Both the position numbers and the translations under genes were made by a program. The notes beneath the pieces are model-generated. The model had not been told where the DNA came from, made no database searches, and worked only from the letters and a program-made list of their open reading frames with translations. This document shows positions 34,222 to 43,184 of a DNA stretch of 64,000 bases, piece after piece. This DNA is from Methanobrevibacter ruminantium M1. Its GTDB lineage: Archaea > Methanobacteriota > Methanobacteria > Methanobacteriales > Methanobacteriaceae. The DNA lies in NCBI RefSeq assembly GCF_000024185.1, contig NC_013790.1, forward strand, positions 2,803,613 to 2,867,612, in the 5' to 3' direction. Positions within the stretch are counted from its first letter, which is position 1. Each line of letters begins with the position of its first letter.

Positions 34222-35543
34222 AATAATTCCTTCAGGATATAAAATATAATCTGGATAAATATAATGCTAATAATAAAATATCAAATATAATAAATTCAAT
34301 ATCCAATAGATGCAATGACAATATCATCAAAATCTATAAAAAATAAATTACAAATAGAATGCAATGACAATACAATATCATCAAAGTCTATAAAAAAGTA
34401 ACCATAGCAAAATAGATGCAATGATAATATCATTTTTCAATATTTAATATTTTATTGACTTAATAAACTCTATATAATATATATGATAACTCATTGCATA
34501 TAAACTTGCCTTAAAAATAAGATACAAAAGAAAAATTGAATGTAAATTGAAAAAAAGATAGATTTGGGAAAATAAAAAATATTTTTTGTGAAAAAAATTT
34601 GATAATATCATGGGAAATTTCCGTAGATTTTTTAGAGTTAACAAGAAAAAATTTGTTAATAACAAAACAAAAAATTAAAAAAAGTTATATTTCAAGTGTA
34701 AAAATTGTAGTTGAAAACTTTAAAAAAAATAACTCTCGAAAAATTATTGTAGAAAAATGATAATGTCAGTAGAAAAAATCTATAAGATAAGCCTAAAGAA
34801 TAAAAATTTGATGGGTAATACTTTTTAAGAAAGACCCTGATTTTAATCATAAAATTTTATACAATAATGCATAAAAATGTGCATGTAATATCAAAGAGTT
34901 GAATGATAATGCAGATTAGATGCAAAATAACATCATTGAGTTAGCATAGAAAAAAGAATATGCTAAATTAATATCACTGAATAAATTAAAATAAATCTTT
35001 ATTAAAAAAATAGCTAAAAAAACTCAATTTTAAGAAAAAAATAAAAAAATATAAAGATTTAAAAAAAATCAAAAATAAGGAATATGAAACTTAGAGATCT
35101 CAGTCATTATAAAATCTATGCTGAAGATATTATAAAATCATACAGAAATTTTTTAAAATCTGATGAAAAAGATAGGAATTAACCAGGAATATGCTAATTT
35201 TATAACAAAAATATACTGAAAAAGTATACAATAGACATAAAAAAGTAATACTTTTTGAGTAAAAAATATATTGTAAATTTTTTGAAAAAATAGTTAAAAA
35301 AAATTTTATAAAATCAAACCTATAAATATACGGGGAAAAATTTAAAAAAATGAAAAAATGAAAAAAAACAAAAATTTAAAAAAATAATAAAAAAAGATCT
35401 AGAAAAAATATGATGTAGAAAAAAATCTGTTGAAAAAAATATATTATAAAAATCTAATGAATAAAAATAGGATGTATAAAAAATCTAATGAATAAATATA
35501 AATCGAAAAAATATATTTAAAAAAAATTAATAAACGAAAAATA
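34222..35543. other. Long AT-rich intergenic region with degenerate direct repeats
   Basis: I see no gene in 1.3 kb. A segment of the form GCAATGACAATATCATCAAA with a following TCTATAAAAAA recurs about every 50-55 bp from 34307 to 34435. An inverted copy of TTTTTACACTTGAAATATA ends near 34700. The rest is low-complexity A/T sequence with scattered GTAATACTTTTT motifs (near 34815 and 35250). It could be the remains of an older mobile region. Confidence 0.5.
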
Positions 35544-36986
35544 CTAAATATCTAACTCTGAGATATTAATAGTAAAATTGTATCCAAAGTTAGGATGAGA
35601 ACATGCATGAATATGAATGTAATTAGCCAGAGTATTGTTAACACAGACACCATCCATATTGTTTAGGACTCCCCTTCCTCTTAAGACATCGAATACTAAA
35701 GAATCAGTTTTATCAATATTTAATTTAGTATAATGGAACTCATGAGCTCTGAATACATCGCCCTCATTTGATATGAGATTATCTTGATTGGCCCTTGCAA
35801 CAACATAATTAAGGCCTTGAACCTTATTAGTCATCTCAGATGAGTATGGAACTGCACCAACCATATCTAAGCCGTCAATTGATTTGGAAAGGTAGATCAA
35901 CCCTCCGCATTCACCATAGATAGGTCTATTTTCCTTATGGAATTTATTGATATCATTTAACATGGTTTTATTATCGGATAATTCTTTTTTAAACACTTCA
36001 GGATATCCTCCGCCGATGTATAATGCATCTACATCAGGAAGATGCTCATCCTTTAATGGACTGAATGGAACAATCTCTGCAGAATTTTCCTCCAATGATT
36101 CAAGGGTTTCCTTATAATAGAAAGTGAATATCTCGTCCTGGGCAACTCCAATCTTGACCTTATTCCTGTTGCCGGTTTTCCATAATTGCCCTGGCTTTGA
36201 GTCATTGGTAACCTCTAGGTCGATTGCTTCAGTATGCTCTCTATTAAAGTCATCTTCATGCTTTTCCATTGCAATATTCTTATTGTCCCTTGCAGTAGAC
36301 TTGGAGCTTGTCTTCATAATGTCCTTAAGTGCATCCAAATCTATATACTCCTCTGCAATCTCGCCCCAAAGATTAATGTTTCTTGTAATTCTTTCCTTCT
36401 CGAGAGCAGGGACAAGGCCGAGATGCCTTTCCTCTACAGTAATCTTATCGTCTCTTGGAATGCCTCCTATAACTGGAACATCAGCAAGCTTTTCTACAGA
36501 TTCTTTAGCCTTTTTATAGTGACGCTGACCTTTGACCTTATTTAAAATGACTCCTTCAATCCTGACATCTGGATCAAGTGCCTTAAATCCAAGAACAACT
36601 GCTGCAGCGCTTTTAACGAGACTTCTTGCATCCATCAAAAGCACAACAGGTGCGTCTATGGCCTTAGCAATTGAAGCAGTGTTTCCAACATCTCCTATAG
36701 GACTTATTCCTTCATAAAGACCTCTGACTCCTTCGATGATACCCATATTAGAATTGGATTTTTTTAAGGCTCTTTCAAATGAATTAATTATTTGAAAATC
36801 AGTCATGAAAAAGGAGTCTAGGTTACGGCTCACATTTCCTGTAGCTATTGTATGATAGGAAGGATCTATAAAATCAGGGCCAACCTTAAATGGTTGGACA
36901 TTTTCATCACTAAGCGCTTTCATAATTCCGGTTGAAATTGTAGTTTTTCCAACTGCGCTTCCAGTTCCAGCAAGTACGACTTTCAT
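35544..36986 (-). CDS. cfbB: Ni-sirohydrochlorin/cobyrinate a,c-diamide synthase (CfbB/CbiA family)
   Basis: This is an ATP- and glutamine-dependent amidase that converts the a- and c-acetate side chains of a tetrapyrrole to amides. In methanogens the CfbB form acts on Ni-sirohydrochlorin on the way to cofactor F430, the prosthetic group of methyl-coenzyme M reductase; CbiA acts in cobamide synthesis. The 480-residue protein has the P-loop [10 protein letters not shown] at 7-16, the substrate segment [16 protein letters not shown], and a C-terminal class I glutamine amidotransferase domain with nucleophile Cys in [10 protein letters not shown] near residue 350. A polar linker of about 50 residues (around residues 230-280) separates the halves. 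CfbB or CbiA cannot be separated with certainty by eye. No Shine-Dalgarno site precedes the ATG. Confidence 0.8.
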   Translation of the reverse strand: MKVVLAGTGSAVGKTTISTGIMKALSDENVQPFKVGPDFIDPSYHTIATGNVSRNLDSFFMTDFQIINSFERALKKSNSNMGIIEGVRGLYEGISPIGDVGNTASIAKAIDAPVVLLMDARSLVKSAAAVVLGFKALDPDVRIEGVILNKVKGQRHYKKAKESVEKLADVPVIGGIPRDDKITVEERHLGLVPALEKERITRNINLWGEIAEEYIDLDALKDIMKTSSKSTARDNKNIAMEKHEDDFNREHTEAIDLEVTNDSKPGQLWKTGNRNKVKIGVAQDEIFTFYYKETLESLEENSAEIVPFSPLKDEHLPDVDALYIGGGYPEVFKKELSDNKTMLNDINKFHKENRPIYGECGGLIYLSKSIDGLDMVGAVPYSSEMTNKVQGLNYVVARANQDNLISNEGDVFRAHEFHYTKLNIDKTDSLVFDVLRGRGVLNNMDGVCVNNTLANYIHIHACSHPNFGYNFTINISELDI

Positions 36987-37276
36987 ATTATTAGATTATT
37001 TAAGATTTTATATAAAAGTTTCTTTTATATTGGGAGAAAATGATTAAAAAAGAATAGATAGGTAAAAATAAATAATACTTATTAGTTAAATCTGAAAAAA
37101 GAGTAATAATAAAGATTTTAACAATGATTGATATAAAAAAAATTATTATATGAAAGCAAAAAAGACTCTAAAGACGGTTTACTATATGAAATAAATAGTA
37201 AACCAAGTAAAAGTAAAAAATAAAAAATATAAAAAGTCAAAGTAAAAAAATACTTATCATATGCTCTCTAAATAGA
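36987..37276. promoter_or_regulatory. Upstream region of cfbB with shared inverted repeat
   Basis: GGTTTACTAT (37176-37185) and ATAGTAAACC (37195-37204) form a 10-bp inverted repeat with a 9-bp loop, related to the palindromes at 7009 and 13120. It lies 190 bp upstream of cfbB and 100 bp before the TATA box of the small transcript. No gene is seen. Confidence 0.45.
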
Positions 37277-37475
37277 TTTATAAGTATAAAAAACAAAATA
37301 AAATTGTAACAAGTTTAAAATAGATTTATCCTAAAACTTGTTATGGAGGTATGAATATATTTATAGAGATAGCGATACAAACCATTATATTTGTTTCTAT
37401 CCCATACCTAAATATAATTAGTTTGTATCTCAAAGCCAAGTTGAGAGTTTAACTCTCACTTGGTTTTGTATTTAT
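37277..37475 (+). ncRNA. Structured small transcript candidate, possibly encoding a 33-aa hydrophobic peptide
   Basis: A TATA-like stretch (TTTATAAGTATAAAAA, 37277-37292) would start a transcript near 37307-37315. Three hairpins follow. The first is TAACAAGTTT (37307) with AAACTTGTTA (37334). The second is GATACAAACCATTATATTT (37374) with AAATATAAT (37410) and GTTTGTATC (37421). The third is CCAAGTTGAGAGT with ACTCTCACTTGG (37436-37463), followed by TTTTGTATTT, a terminator. The loop of hairpin 2 contains CTATC and CATACCT, which can pair with upstream GATAG and AGGTATG in nested order, a possible pseudoknot or alternative fold. The region is clearly richer in G/C than its surroundings. An ATG at 37351 opens a 33-codon frame (MNIFIEIAIQ... 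to LYLKAKLRV, stop 37450) of membrane-peptide character, with GGAGGT directly against the ATG. Riboswitch, regulatory RNA or type I toxin mRNA are all possible. Confidence 0.5.
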
Positions 37476-37625
37476 CTTCTATAATATATAAATCATTCTC
37501 TAAAAATTAATAAATAGTTTAAAAAATAAAAAATAATATAAATAATTTTAGAAAAAAAGAAATGAGAACAATAAAGAAAATGAATGGAAATTAAATAAAA
37601 AAATAAATTATATTGGAGAACCACC

Positions 37626-38741
37626 ATGTCAACCTTAGAAAAGATGCAAGTATTAGCAGATTCAGCGCAATATGATTTGTGCGACTATGTTAGCCATAGC
37701 AAGAGCTCTCAAGTAAACCTGCCAGGAATATACCATGCAACAGGCCACAACGGATGCAAGATACCGCTCTTTAAAACACTGATGAGCAATAAGTGCAAAA
37801 ACGATTGCAAATACTGCATAAATCAAAGCAAACGTGATTTCACCCGTCTTGAACTTAGCCCGGAAGAGCTTGCAAAGGCATTTCTCCACTACTATAACAA
37901 CGGCTATGTAAACGGCCTATTCCTATCCTCTGGAATCTCTAATGAAATCGATGAAACAATGAACAAAACCATAGAGACCGCAAGGATATTGCGAAGGGAC
38001 TATGGATACCAGGACTACATCCATCTTAAGATAATTCCAGGCTCAAGCAAGGATTCAATAAAAAGGGCGATGAGCCTTGCAAATAGGGTAAGCCTAAACA
38101 TAGAAGCTGCAACAAAGGACGGCCTTAGCGAAATAACCTCAACAAAGGACTATAACAAGGACATCCTAAAGAGAATAGACTGGATGCATCAGATTGCAAA
38201 GAAAAATCCGGATTATGCAAAATCAGGCCACACCACTCAGCTCATTGTTGGAGCAAACGATGAAAGCGATTATGAAATACTAAAGCGAATGGACAGCCTA
38301 TATAGAAAGGCAGACCTTAGACGCAGCTATTTCAGCGCATTCTCCCCTGTAGAGGGAACAGACTTTGAAAAAAGAGAAGCATGCAGCAGTGATAGAACTG
38401 CACAGCTATACCATGCAGACGCCCTATTGAATGACTATAAGTTTAAGGTGAAGGAGCTTGTATTTGATGAAGATGATAAGTTGTTCCTTAATGAGGATCC
38501 TAAAATCCTAGCAGCTCGTGAAATGGATATCTTCCCAGTTGAAATAAATACAGCACCTTATAGGGAGCTTATAAGAGTCCCTGGAATCGGCCCGAAATCA
38601 GCAAGGAGAATAATGAGCATAAGAAAAAAGATGCCTTTTAAAAAACTGGAAGACCTTCAAAAATTAGGAGTCGTTATAAAAAGGGCAGAGCCTTATATTC
38701 AATTGGAAGGCGCTTATCAAAACTCTTTAGACAATTATTAA
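37626..38741 (+). CDS. Putative DNA modification/repair radical SAM protein (TIGR03916-like)
   Basis: This 371-residue protein has a radical SAM cluster motif CX3CX2C at Cys57, Cys61 and Cys64 (CKNDCKYC), preceded by the family N-terminus LADSAQYDLCD and GCKIPLFKTLMSN. The TIM-barrel-like core is followed by a C-terminal helix-hairpin-helix (VPGIGPKSARRIM, near residue 320), which normally binds DNA. This order fits the TIGR03916 family, predicted to act on DNA and usually paired with a uracil-DNA-glycosylase-like protein. No such partner is visible in this window. The ATG is preceded by GGAG at a normal distance. The structured small transcript ends about 150 bp upstream, so it is probably a separate unit. 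Confidence 0.85.
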   Translation: MSTLEKMQVLADSAQYDLCDYVSHSKSSQVNLPGIYHATGHNGCKIPLFKTLMSNKCKNDCKYCINQSKRDFTRLELSPEELAKAFLHYYNNGYVNGLFLSSGISNEIDETMNKTIETARILRRDYGYQDYIHLKIIPGSSKDSIKRAMSLANRVSLNIEAATKDGLSEITSTKDYNKDILKRIDWMHQIAKKNPDYAKSGHTTQLIVGANDESDYEILKRMDSLYRKADLRRSYFSAFSPVEGTDFEKREACSSDRTAQLYHADALLNDYKFKVKELVFDEDDKLFLNEDPKILAAREMDIFPVEINTAPYRELIRVPGIGPKSARRIMSIRKKMPFKKLEDLQKLGVVIKRAEPYIQLEGAYQNSLDNY

Positions 38742-38822
38742 ATTAAAATTAGAGAGTTAAAAATAGTAAATCGTTTAGAAATAAAAAAAAATAGATTAAA
38801 AAAAGAAAAGAAAAAGAAATTT

Positions 38823-39038
38823 TTAAACATTTTTGGTATGAGACTCTTGAATACTTAAGATGGTATCTAAAGGAAGATCTAAGCTCTCAGAAATTTCTTG
38901 AGGATTCATAGTTTCCAATAGTTTAATGATGATTATATTTCTACCTTTTTCTACACCTTTTAGTTCAGCACGTTCAATTTCTCCTTCTAGGATAACTCCA
39001 CGTAATTGCTCTTCAAAAGGAATCTCTTCTAAAGACAT
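38823..39038 (-). CDS. Stand-alone copy of the Rpn C-terminal segment (RpnS-like)
   Basis: The 71-residue product starts MSLEEIPFEEQLRGVILEGE and is a close copy of the last 70 residues of the nuclease gene next to it. A DNA stretch of about 50 bp (near 38970-39020 and 39270-39320) is almost unchanged between them, so the duplication is fairly recent or kept by conversion; the last 35 codons have diverged. The ATG is preceded by GAGGGAT, a good ribosome binding site, so it should be translated by itself. It may be a mere remnant. But Rpn genes in bacteria encode, from an internal start, a small C-terminal protein that inhibits the nuclease, and this gene has just that form. Confidence 0.65.
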   Translation of the reverse strand: MSLEEIPFEEQLRGVILEGEIERAELKGVEKGRNIIIIKLLETMNPQEISESLDLPLDTILSIQESHTKNV

Positions 39039-39121
39039 ATTTATCCCTCATCCAATCATTCGAATAATATACTTTAATGATAAAACTAGAACCAATTAGA
39101 TATCAGAAAAATGCAATAAAC

Positions 39122-39334
39122 TTATTTAGAATAAGAATTTGCAATTTCATCTACATATTCAATAGGAAGCTCAAACATATTAGAAACTTCTTTAGGACTC
39201 ATATGTTTCAAAGCTTTAGAAATAAAATCAATCCTATTTTTTTCTTCACCTTTTAGTTTAGCTCGTTCTAATTCTCCTTCTAGGATAACTCCACGTAATT
39301 GCTCTTCAAAAGGAATCTCTTCTAACTCAGACAT
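39122..39334 (-). CDS. Possible internal translation product of the Rpn gene (RpnS-like)
   Basis: An ATG inside the nuclease gene (39334) opens the last 70 codons, MSELEEIPFEEQLRG onward. AAGGAG lies about nine bases upstream, a better site than chance would usually place inside a coding region of this AT-rich genome. The separately encoded paralogue at 38823 begins at exactly the same residue. Together these suggest that the C-terminal part is made as its own protein, as known for intragenic Rpn antitoxins in bacteria. Translation itself is an inference. Confidence 0.5.
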   Translation of the reverse strand: MSELEEIPFEEQLRGVILEGELERAKLKGEEKNRIDFISKALKHMSPKEVSNMFELPIEYVDEIANSYSK

Positions 39335-40009
39335 ATTTAAACACTCCTTAACTTTATCTAATCTTTCTTTATCCTTTATATACTTACCTGTCCACAATTT
39401 TAGACTTTCTCTACAAAACTGCAAGAACTTATTGTCAGCAGGCATCATTTTATAGATTTCAGCAAGTTCAACTATACAATCTTCAATTGACATGTCAATA
39501 TCAAATTTAGGTATCCAAGCAAAATCTATAGCATCAAAAACATTCCAATCAATTTTATTAAATGTTTTATAATTAATGTTATTTAAGCTTTTCATTCCAT
39601 CTTTTTCCTTTAAAATAAACCACTGAGGCTGAAAAGTATTAAAATCATTCATACGGATTATTTTATTAACAGGCAAGTCTCCAGTATAAAAGATAAAAGG
39701 ATGAACAGTATATCCAGTCACATTATACAGATTTACAGCATATTCATAATTTCTTCTCATTAAATCTGGCCTTATAGAGCTATGATGCTCAATATCAATA
39801 AGACTCAAATCCTCTCTTTGCCGAACGCAATCAAGATTTAAACTAGAAAAATTAGAAGAAGAAGCAAAACGACTGTCAAATGAATTGCGAATATCCTTAA
39901 ATCCAGTAATATATTGGGGAAATTCTTCAAATTGAACTAGACACTTTACAAATAATAGATCCTCAAGATGATAAACTTTATCATCTTTAGAATCTTTCGC
40001 ATCCGCCAT
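39122..40009 (-). CDS. Rpn-family PD-(D/E)XK nuclease/putative transposase
   Basis: This 295-residue protein belongs to the recombination-promoting nuclease (Rpn, PDDEXK_2) group. The N-terminal half carries the nuclease fold (DIEHHSS near residue 75, then RRNYEYAVNLYN and YTVHPFIFYTGD). The second half is helical, with IEDCIVELAEIYKMM and a C-terminal EEQLRGVILEGELERAKLKG segment typical of these proteins. The start has GGAGG six bases upstream. An internal in-frame ATG at 39334 has AAGGAG about nine bases before it and would give a 70-residue C-terminal protein. Rpn proteins have been linked to recombination and phage defence with self-toxicity. A 19-bp repeat array lies directly upstream. 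Confidence 0.78.
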   Translation of the reverse strand: MADAKDSKDDKVYHLEDLLFVKCLVQFEEFPQYITGFKDIRNSFDSRFASSSNFSSLNLDCVRQREDLSLIDIEHHSSIRPDLMRRNYEYAVNLYNVTGYTVHPFIFYTGDLPVNKIIRMNDFNTFQPQWFILKEKDGMKSLNNINYKTFNKIDWNVFDAIDFAWIPKFDIDMSIEDCIVELAEIYKMMPADNKFLQFCRESLKLWTGKYIKDKERLDKVKECLNMSELEEIPFEEQLRGVILEGELERAKLKGEEKNRIDFISKALKHMSPKEVSNMFELPIEYVDEIANSYSK

Positions 40010-40114
40010 AATGTACCTCCTTTTACTTGCATTTGTACTTGATTAATTAAGTTTTATTTTAGATTTTAAAGTATATAAATCTTTCTTTTTTGATATAAAG
40101 ACAGTATTAGAGCA

Positions 40115-40305
40115 AAATTGACTTAATCTCTTAAAATTGATGTAATATCGTAAAATTGACTTCATTTCGTAAAATTGATGTCATCGTGTGAAAGTTGTAT
40201 GAAAATGTGAAATTGATGTCATCGTGTGAAATTGACTTGAAAGTGTAAAAGTTGTATGAAACTGTGAAATTGACTTGAGAATGTGAAAGTTGTATGAAAC
40301 TGGAA
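40115..40305. repeat. Ten 19-bp tandem repeats
   Basis: The core AAATTG or AAAGTTG recurs at 40115, 40134, 40153, 40172, 40191, 40210, 40229, 40248, 40267 and 40286, exactly every 19 bp. The units follow TGTGAAATTGACTTGAAAG or TGTGAAAGTTGTATGAAAC. The array lies between the divergent starts of the Rpn gene (40009) and the LeuA-family gene (40546). The remainder of 40010-40545 is AT-rich with no gene. Confidence 0.9.
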
Positions 40306-40545
40306 AACACAATTAGAACCAATGCAACAATAAAATAAAGGCTAAAAATCAATATAAAAAATTAATCTTCAAAAATGAATATAAAAAAAAGATATAAAAT
40401 ATAAAAAATAAAACTAAAAGCAAGCATAAAAACAATTAAAAATTAGAAAAACTAAAACATAAAGATTAAAAAAAATGAAGAAAAATAATTATCAGAATTA
40501 TCAAAACAAATCATATTTATCAATCATAATCAAGTTGGGGATAAG

Positions 40546-42081
40546 ATGTATGCAATAAACATGGAACAGAACAAGAAGGAATTAAATATCCCAGATGAAA
40601 TCAAGATATTTGACACCACCCTTCGTGACGGCGAACAGGCTCCAGGAATTGCCTTGACCGTGGATGAGAAAATCAAGATAGCTCAAAGGTTGGATGAGCT
40701 TGGAGTTAACGTTATCGAAATGGGATTTCCAACAGTTTCAAGCGGTGAGCGAAAGGCAGCTAGAGAGATGGTAAGCCTTGGGTTCAGCTCTGAGTTATGT
40801 GGCCTTGCAAGAGTGGTGCAAAAGGATATAGATGCATTGATTGACTCAGACCTTTCATATGCACACCTGTTTATCGGAACTTCTCCCCTTCACAGAGACT
40901 ATAAGCTAAAGAAATCAAAGACAGAGATTCTAAGCCAATCCATGGAAATGGTGGAATATGCAAAGGATCATGGCCTTAAAGTTGAATTTTCAGCTGAAGA
41001 TGCCACAAGAACCGAACTGAACTATCTTATCGAATTCTACAAGGGAGTGGAAAGCGCAGGTGCAGACATAATAAATGTGCCAGACACAGTTGGAATCCTT
41101 GTGCCATCAACCACAAGAACATTAATAAGAACCCTTAGAAAGAAAATTAACCTCCCAATAAGCCTTCATTTTCATAATGACTTTGGTTTAGCAGTATCAA
41201 ACTCCCTAATAGGCATAGAGGAAGGTGCAAACCAAGCCCACTGTACAATAAATGGAATAGGCGAAAGAGCAGGAAACACCTCTCTTGAAGAGCTTGTAGT
41301 AAGCCTTAAAATCGCTTATGGAGCAAACCTAACAGTAGATACAACCAAGCTATATGACACTTCCAATTTCATCGGATCAATTACAGGTATAAAGATGCCT
41401 CCTACAAAACCGATAGTGGGAGACAATGCATTTGCACATGAATCTGGCATACATGTAGATGGAATCTTAAAGAACAGCTCAACCTATGAGCCAATAGCCC
41501 CGGAGATAGTAGGGCATAAAAGAAGGATAGCCCTTGGAAAGCATACAGGCCATGCTGCAATCAAGTCAAAGCTTGAGGAGTTCAATATAGAAGTGACCCA
41601 AAAGCAGTTTGACAATATCTATAATCAGGTCAAGACCCTTGGAGACAAGGGAAAATGCCTTACAGATGATGACTTAAGATCCATTGCAATAACAGAAATA
41701 GGAACAAGTGGCAAGGAATACATAAAGCTCCTAGGTCTTAGCGTAATGACAGGAGAGTCAGTCTCAGCAACAGCAACAATTAAGCTTTCAATAGACGGAA
41801 AGATTATGGAAACATCCCAGATAGGAGTGGGTCCAGTGGATGCATCTGTCTTAGCACTTAAGACACTTGTGCAGGACAGAGTTAATATAAGCCTTGATGA
41901 ATACAGACTTGAAGCAATCACAGGTGGTACAGACGCATTAGCAGAAACCTTTGTAGTGATTTCAGACGACAAAGGAAACAAGGCCACAGGAAGGGCAACC
42001 AGAGAGGACGTTATTCTTTCAAGTGTAATTGCGGTCATAAACTCAATAAACAGGATACTTGACATCCAGGAGAACTGTTAA
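40546..42081 (+). CDS. leuA: 2-isopropylmalate synthase / citramalate synthase family (LeuA-like)
   Basis: This 511-residue enzyme condenses acetyl-CoA with a 2-oxo acid. Visible signatures are FDTTLRDGEQAPG near residue 22, the HxH metal site LHFHNDFGLAVSN near residue 208, and NGIGERAGNTSLEE. The linker GDNAFAHESGIHVDG leads to a C-terminal LeuA allosteric domain (about residues 385-500), which argues against AksA, a shorter enzyme lacking it. LeuA (leucine) and CimA (isoleucine via citramalate) are close relatives; I favour LeuA but cannot exclude CimA. GGGGAT lies three bases before the ATG. A second Met at residue 6 is less well placed. A DUF63 gene follows after about 110 bp. Confidence 0.75.
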   Translation: MYAINMEQNKKELNIPDEIKIFDTTLRDGEQAPGIALTVDEKIKIAQRLDELGVNVIEMGFPTVSSGERKAAREMVSLGFSSELCGLARVVQKDIDALIDSDLSYAHLFIGTSPLHRDYKLKKSKTEILSQSMEMVEYAKDHGLKVEFSAEDATRTELNYLIEFYKGVESAGADIINVPDTVGILVPSTTRTLIRTLRKKINLPISLHFHNDFGLAVSNSLIGIEEGANQAHCTINGIGERAGNTSLEELVVSLKIAYGANLTVDTTKLYDTSNFIGSITGIKMPPTKPIVGDNAFAHESGIHVDGILKNSSTYEPIAPEIVGHKRRIALGKHTGHAAIKSKLEEFNIEVTQKQFDNIYNQVKTLGDKGKCLTDDDLRSIAITEIGTSGKEYIKLLGLSVMTGESVSATATIKLSIDGKIMETSQIGVGPVDASVLALKTLVQDRVNISLDEYRLEAITGGTDALAETFVVISDDKGNKATGRATREDVILSSVIAVINSINRILDIQENC

Positions 42082-42189
42082 GTCTCAAATCCTATTTAAA
42101 AAAGAAAATTCAGTCAATTAGAAAAAGAAAAAGTTCAAATCTTAATTTAATAAGATTAATCCAAATCCAATTTTAGTAAAAGTGATTAG

Positions 42190-42981
42190 ATGGCTACCGT
42201 AGACAGTTTCCTACCGGATTTCATACAAACCACCTTCTTTTCAGGATACACTATATTCAATACAGTCATCTACACTCTAATTCTTCTTATTTTTATAATA
42301 GCAATCATAAAGATGTTTAAGAAGATAAAAATAGACCCTATCTCCATAATCTATCCTATCATCCCATATATCTTTCTTGGATCTCTCATACGTGCATTGG
42401 TTGACAATGGGGTCTATCCAAAAACAGTCTTCTTAATAACCCCTGGCCTTTACATACTTGTTGGCCTTATAACAATTGCATCACTGCTATTCAGTCTATT
42501 TCTATACAACAGAAAAAACATCGACTATAGATACACCCTTTCAATCATAGGAGTCATACTTCTCATACCAAACATAATCATGATTCCTAGACTAAACATT
42601 ATTCCAGTAATCTATGTGCTAATCACATGGATAATAGCAAGTTCAATATTTGTCTTGATTTCATACATTATCCCATTTTTCAAGGACAGGATAAACTTGT
42701 CAATAATTTCAGCACATATGTTCGATGCTTCAACAACATTTGTTGCTGTCGAGTTCTTCAACTACAGCGAACAGCATGTTTTAGCAAATACTCTATATCA
42801 ACTATTTGATACATCTATTACAATGTTTCCTATGAAAATTATAGTCATCGTTGCAGTATTATACATAATCGATCAATATTTCGATGACGAAACCATAAAA
42901 AGTCTATTAAAATTAACCGTATTTGTATTAGGATTGGCACCAGGTTTGAGAAACTTTTTGACTATGGCAATAGGTGTATAG
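42190..42981 (+). CDS. DUF63 family multipass membrane protein
   Basis: This 263-residue protein has about seven transmembrane helices and the features of archaeal DUF63: ALVDNGVYPKTVFLITPGLY in the first third and SAHMFDASTTFVAVEFFNY in the second. The family is confined to archaea and has no known function. GTGAT lies three bases before the ATG, and the gene follows the LeuA-family gene on the same strand. Co-transcription is possible but gives no functional hint. Confidence 0.8.
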   Translation: MATVDSFLPDFIQTTFFSGYTIFNTVIYTLILLIFIIAIIKMFKKIKIDPISIIYPIIPYIFLGSLIRALVDNGVYPKTVFLITPGLYILVGLITIASLLFSLFLYNRKNIDYRYTLSIIGVILLIPNIIMIPRLNIIPVIYVLITWIIASSIFVLISYIIPFFKDRINLSIISAHMFDASTTFVAVEFFNYSEQHVLANTLYQLFDTSITMFPMKIIVIVAVLYIIDQYFDDETIKSLLKLTVFVLGLAPGLRNFLTMAIGV

Positions 42982-43137
42982 TTGTAAAAAATAGTGACTT
43001 TTTTTCTATGAAATAAACAAGATTAAAAAAAATTCTAGTGATTGAAAATTATTAAATTAAAAATTAGTTTAAACTGAATAAATTGAGTTATGAAAATTCA
43101 AAAATTATAGATTAGTTCAAGCATAGATTAGATAAAA

Positions 43138-43180
43138 TTTTTGGTCAAGGTTTTTTGGCCGAAGGCCAAAAAAGCTTGAT
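43138..43180 (-). terminator. Hairpin terminator of the PHP gene, cassette copy
   Basis: TTTTTTGGCC (43151-43160), GAA, GGCCAAAAAA (43164-43173) form a 10-bp stem just after the stop of the minus-strand PHP gene. On that strand it is followed by CCTTGACCAAAAATTT. About 40 bp around the stem are nearly identical to the copy at 50908-50950. Confidence 0.8.
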
Positions 43181-43184
43181 TGAT

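Noticed and set aside
34444-34665. Minus-strand frame of 73 codons, Phe/Leu-rich
   Set aside because: Composition follows A/T-rich noncoding DNA (poly-T codons), there is no ribosome binding site and no recognisable domain.
40131-40352. Minus-strand frame of 73 codons
   Set aside because: It is produced by the 19-bp repeat array; the peptide is just the repeat unit translated.
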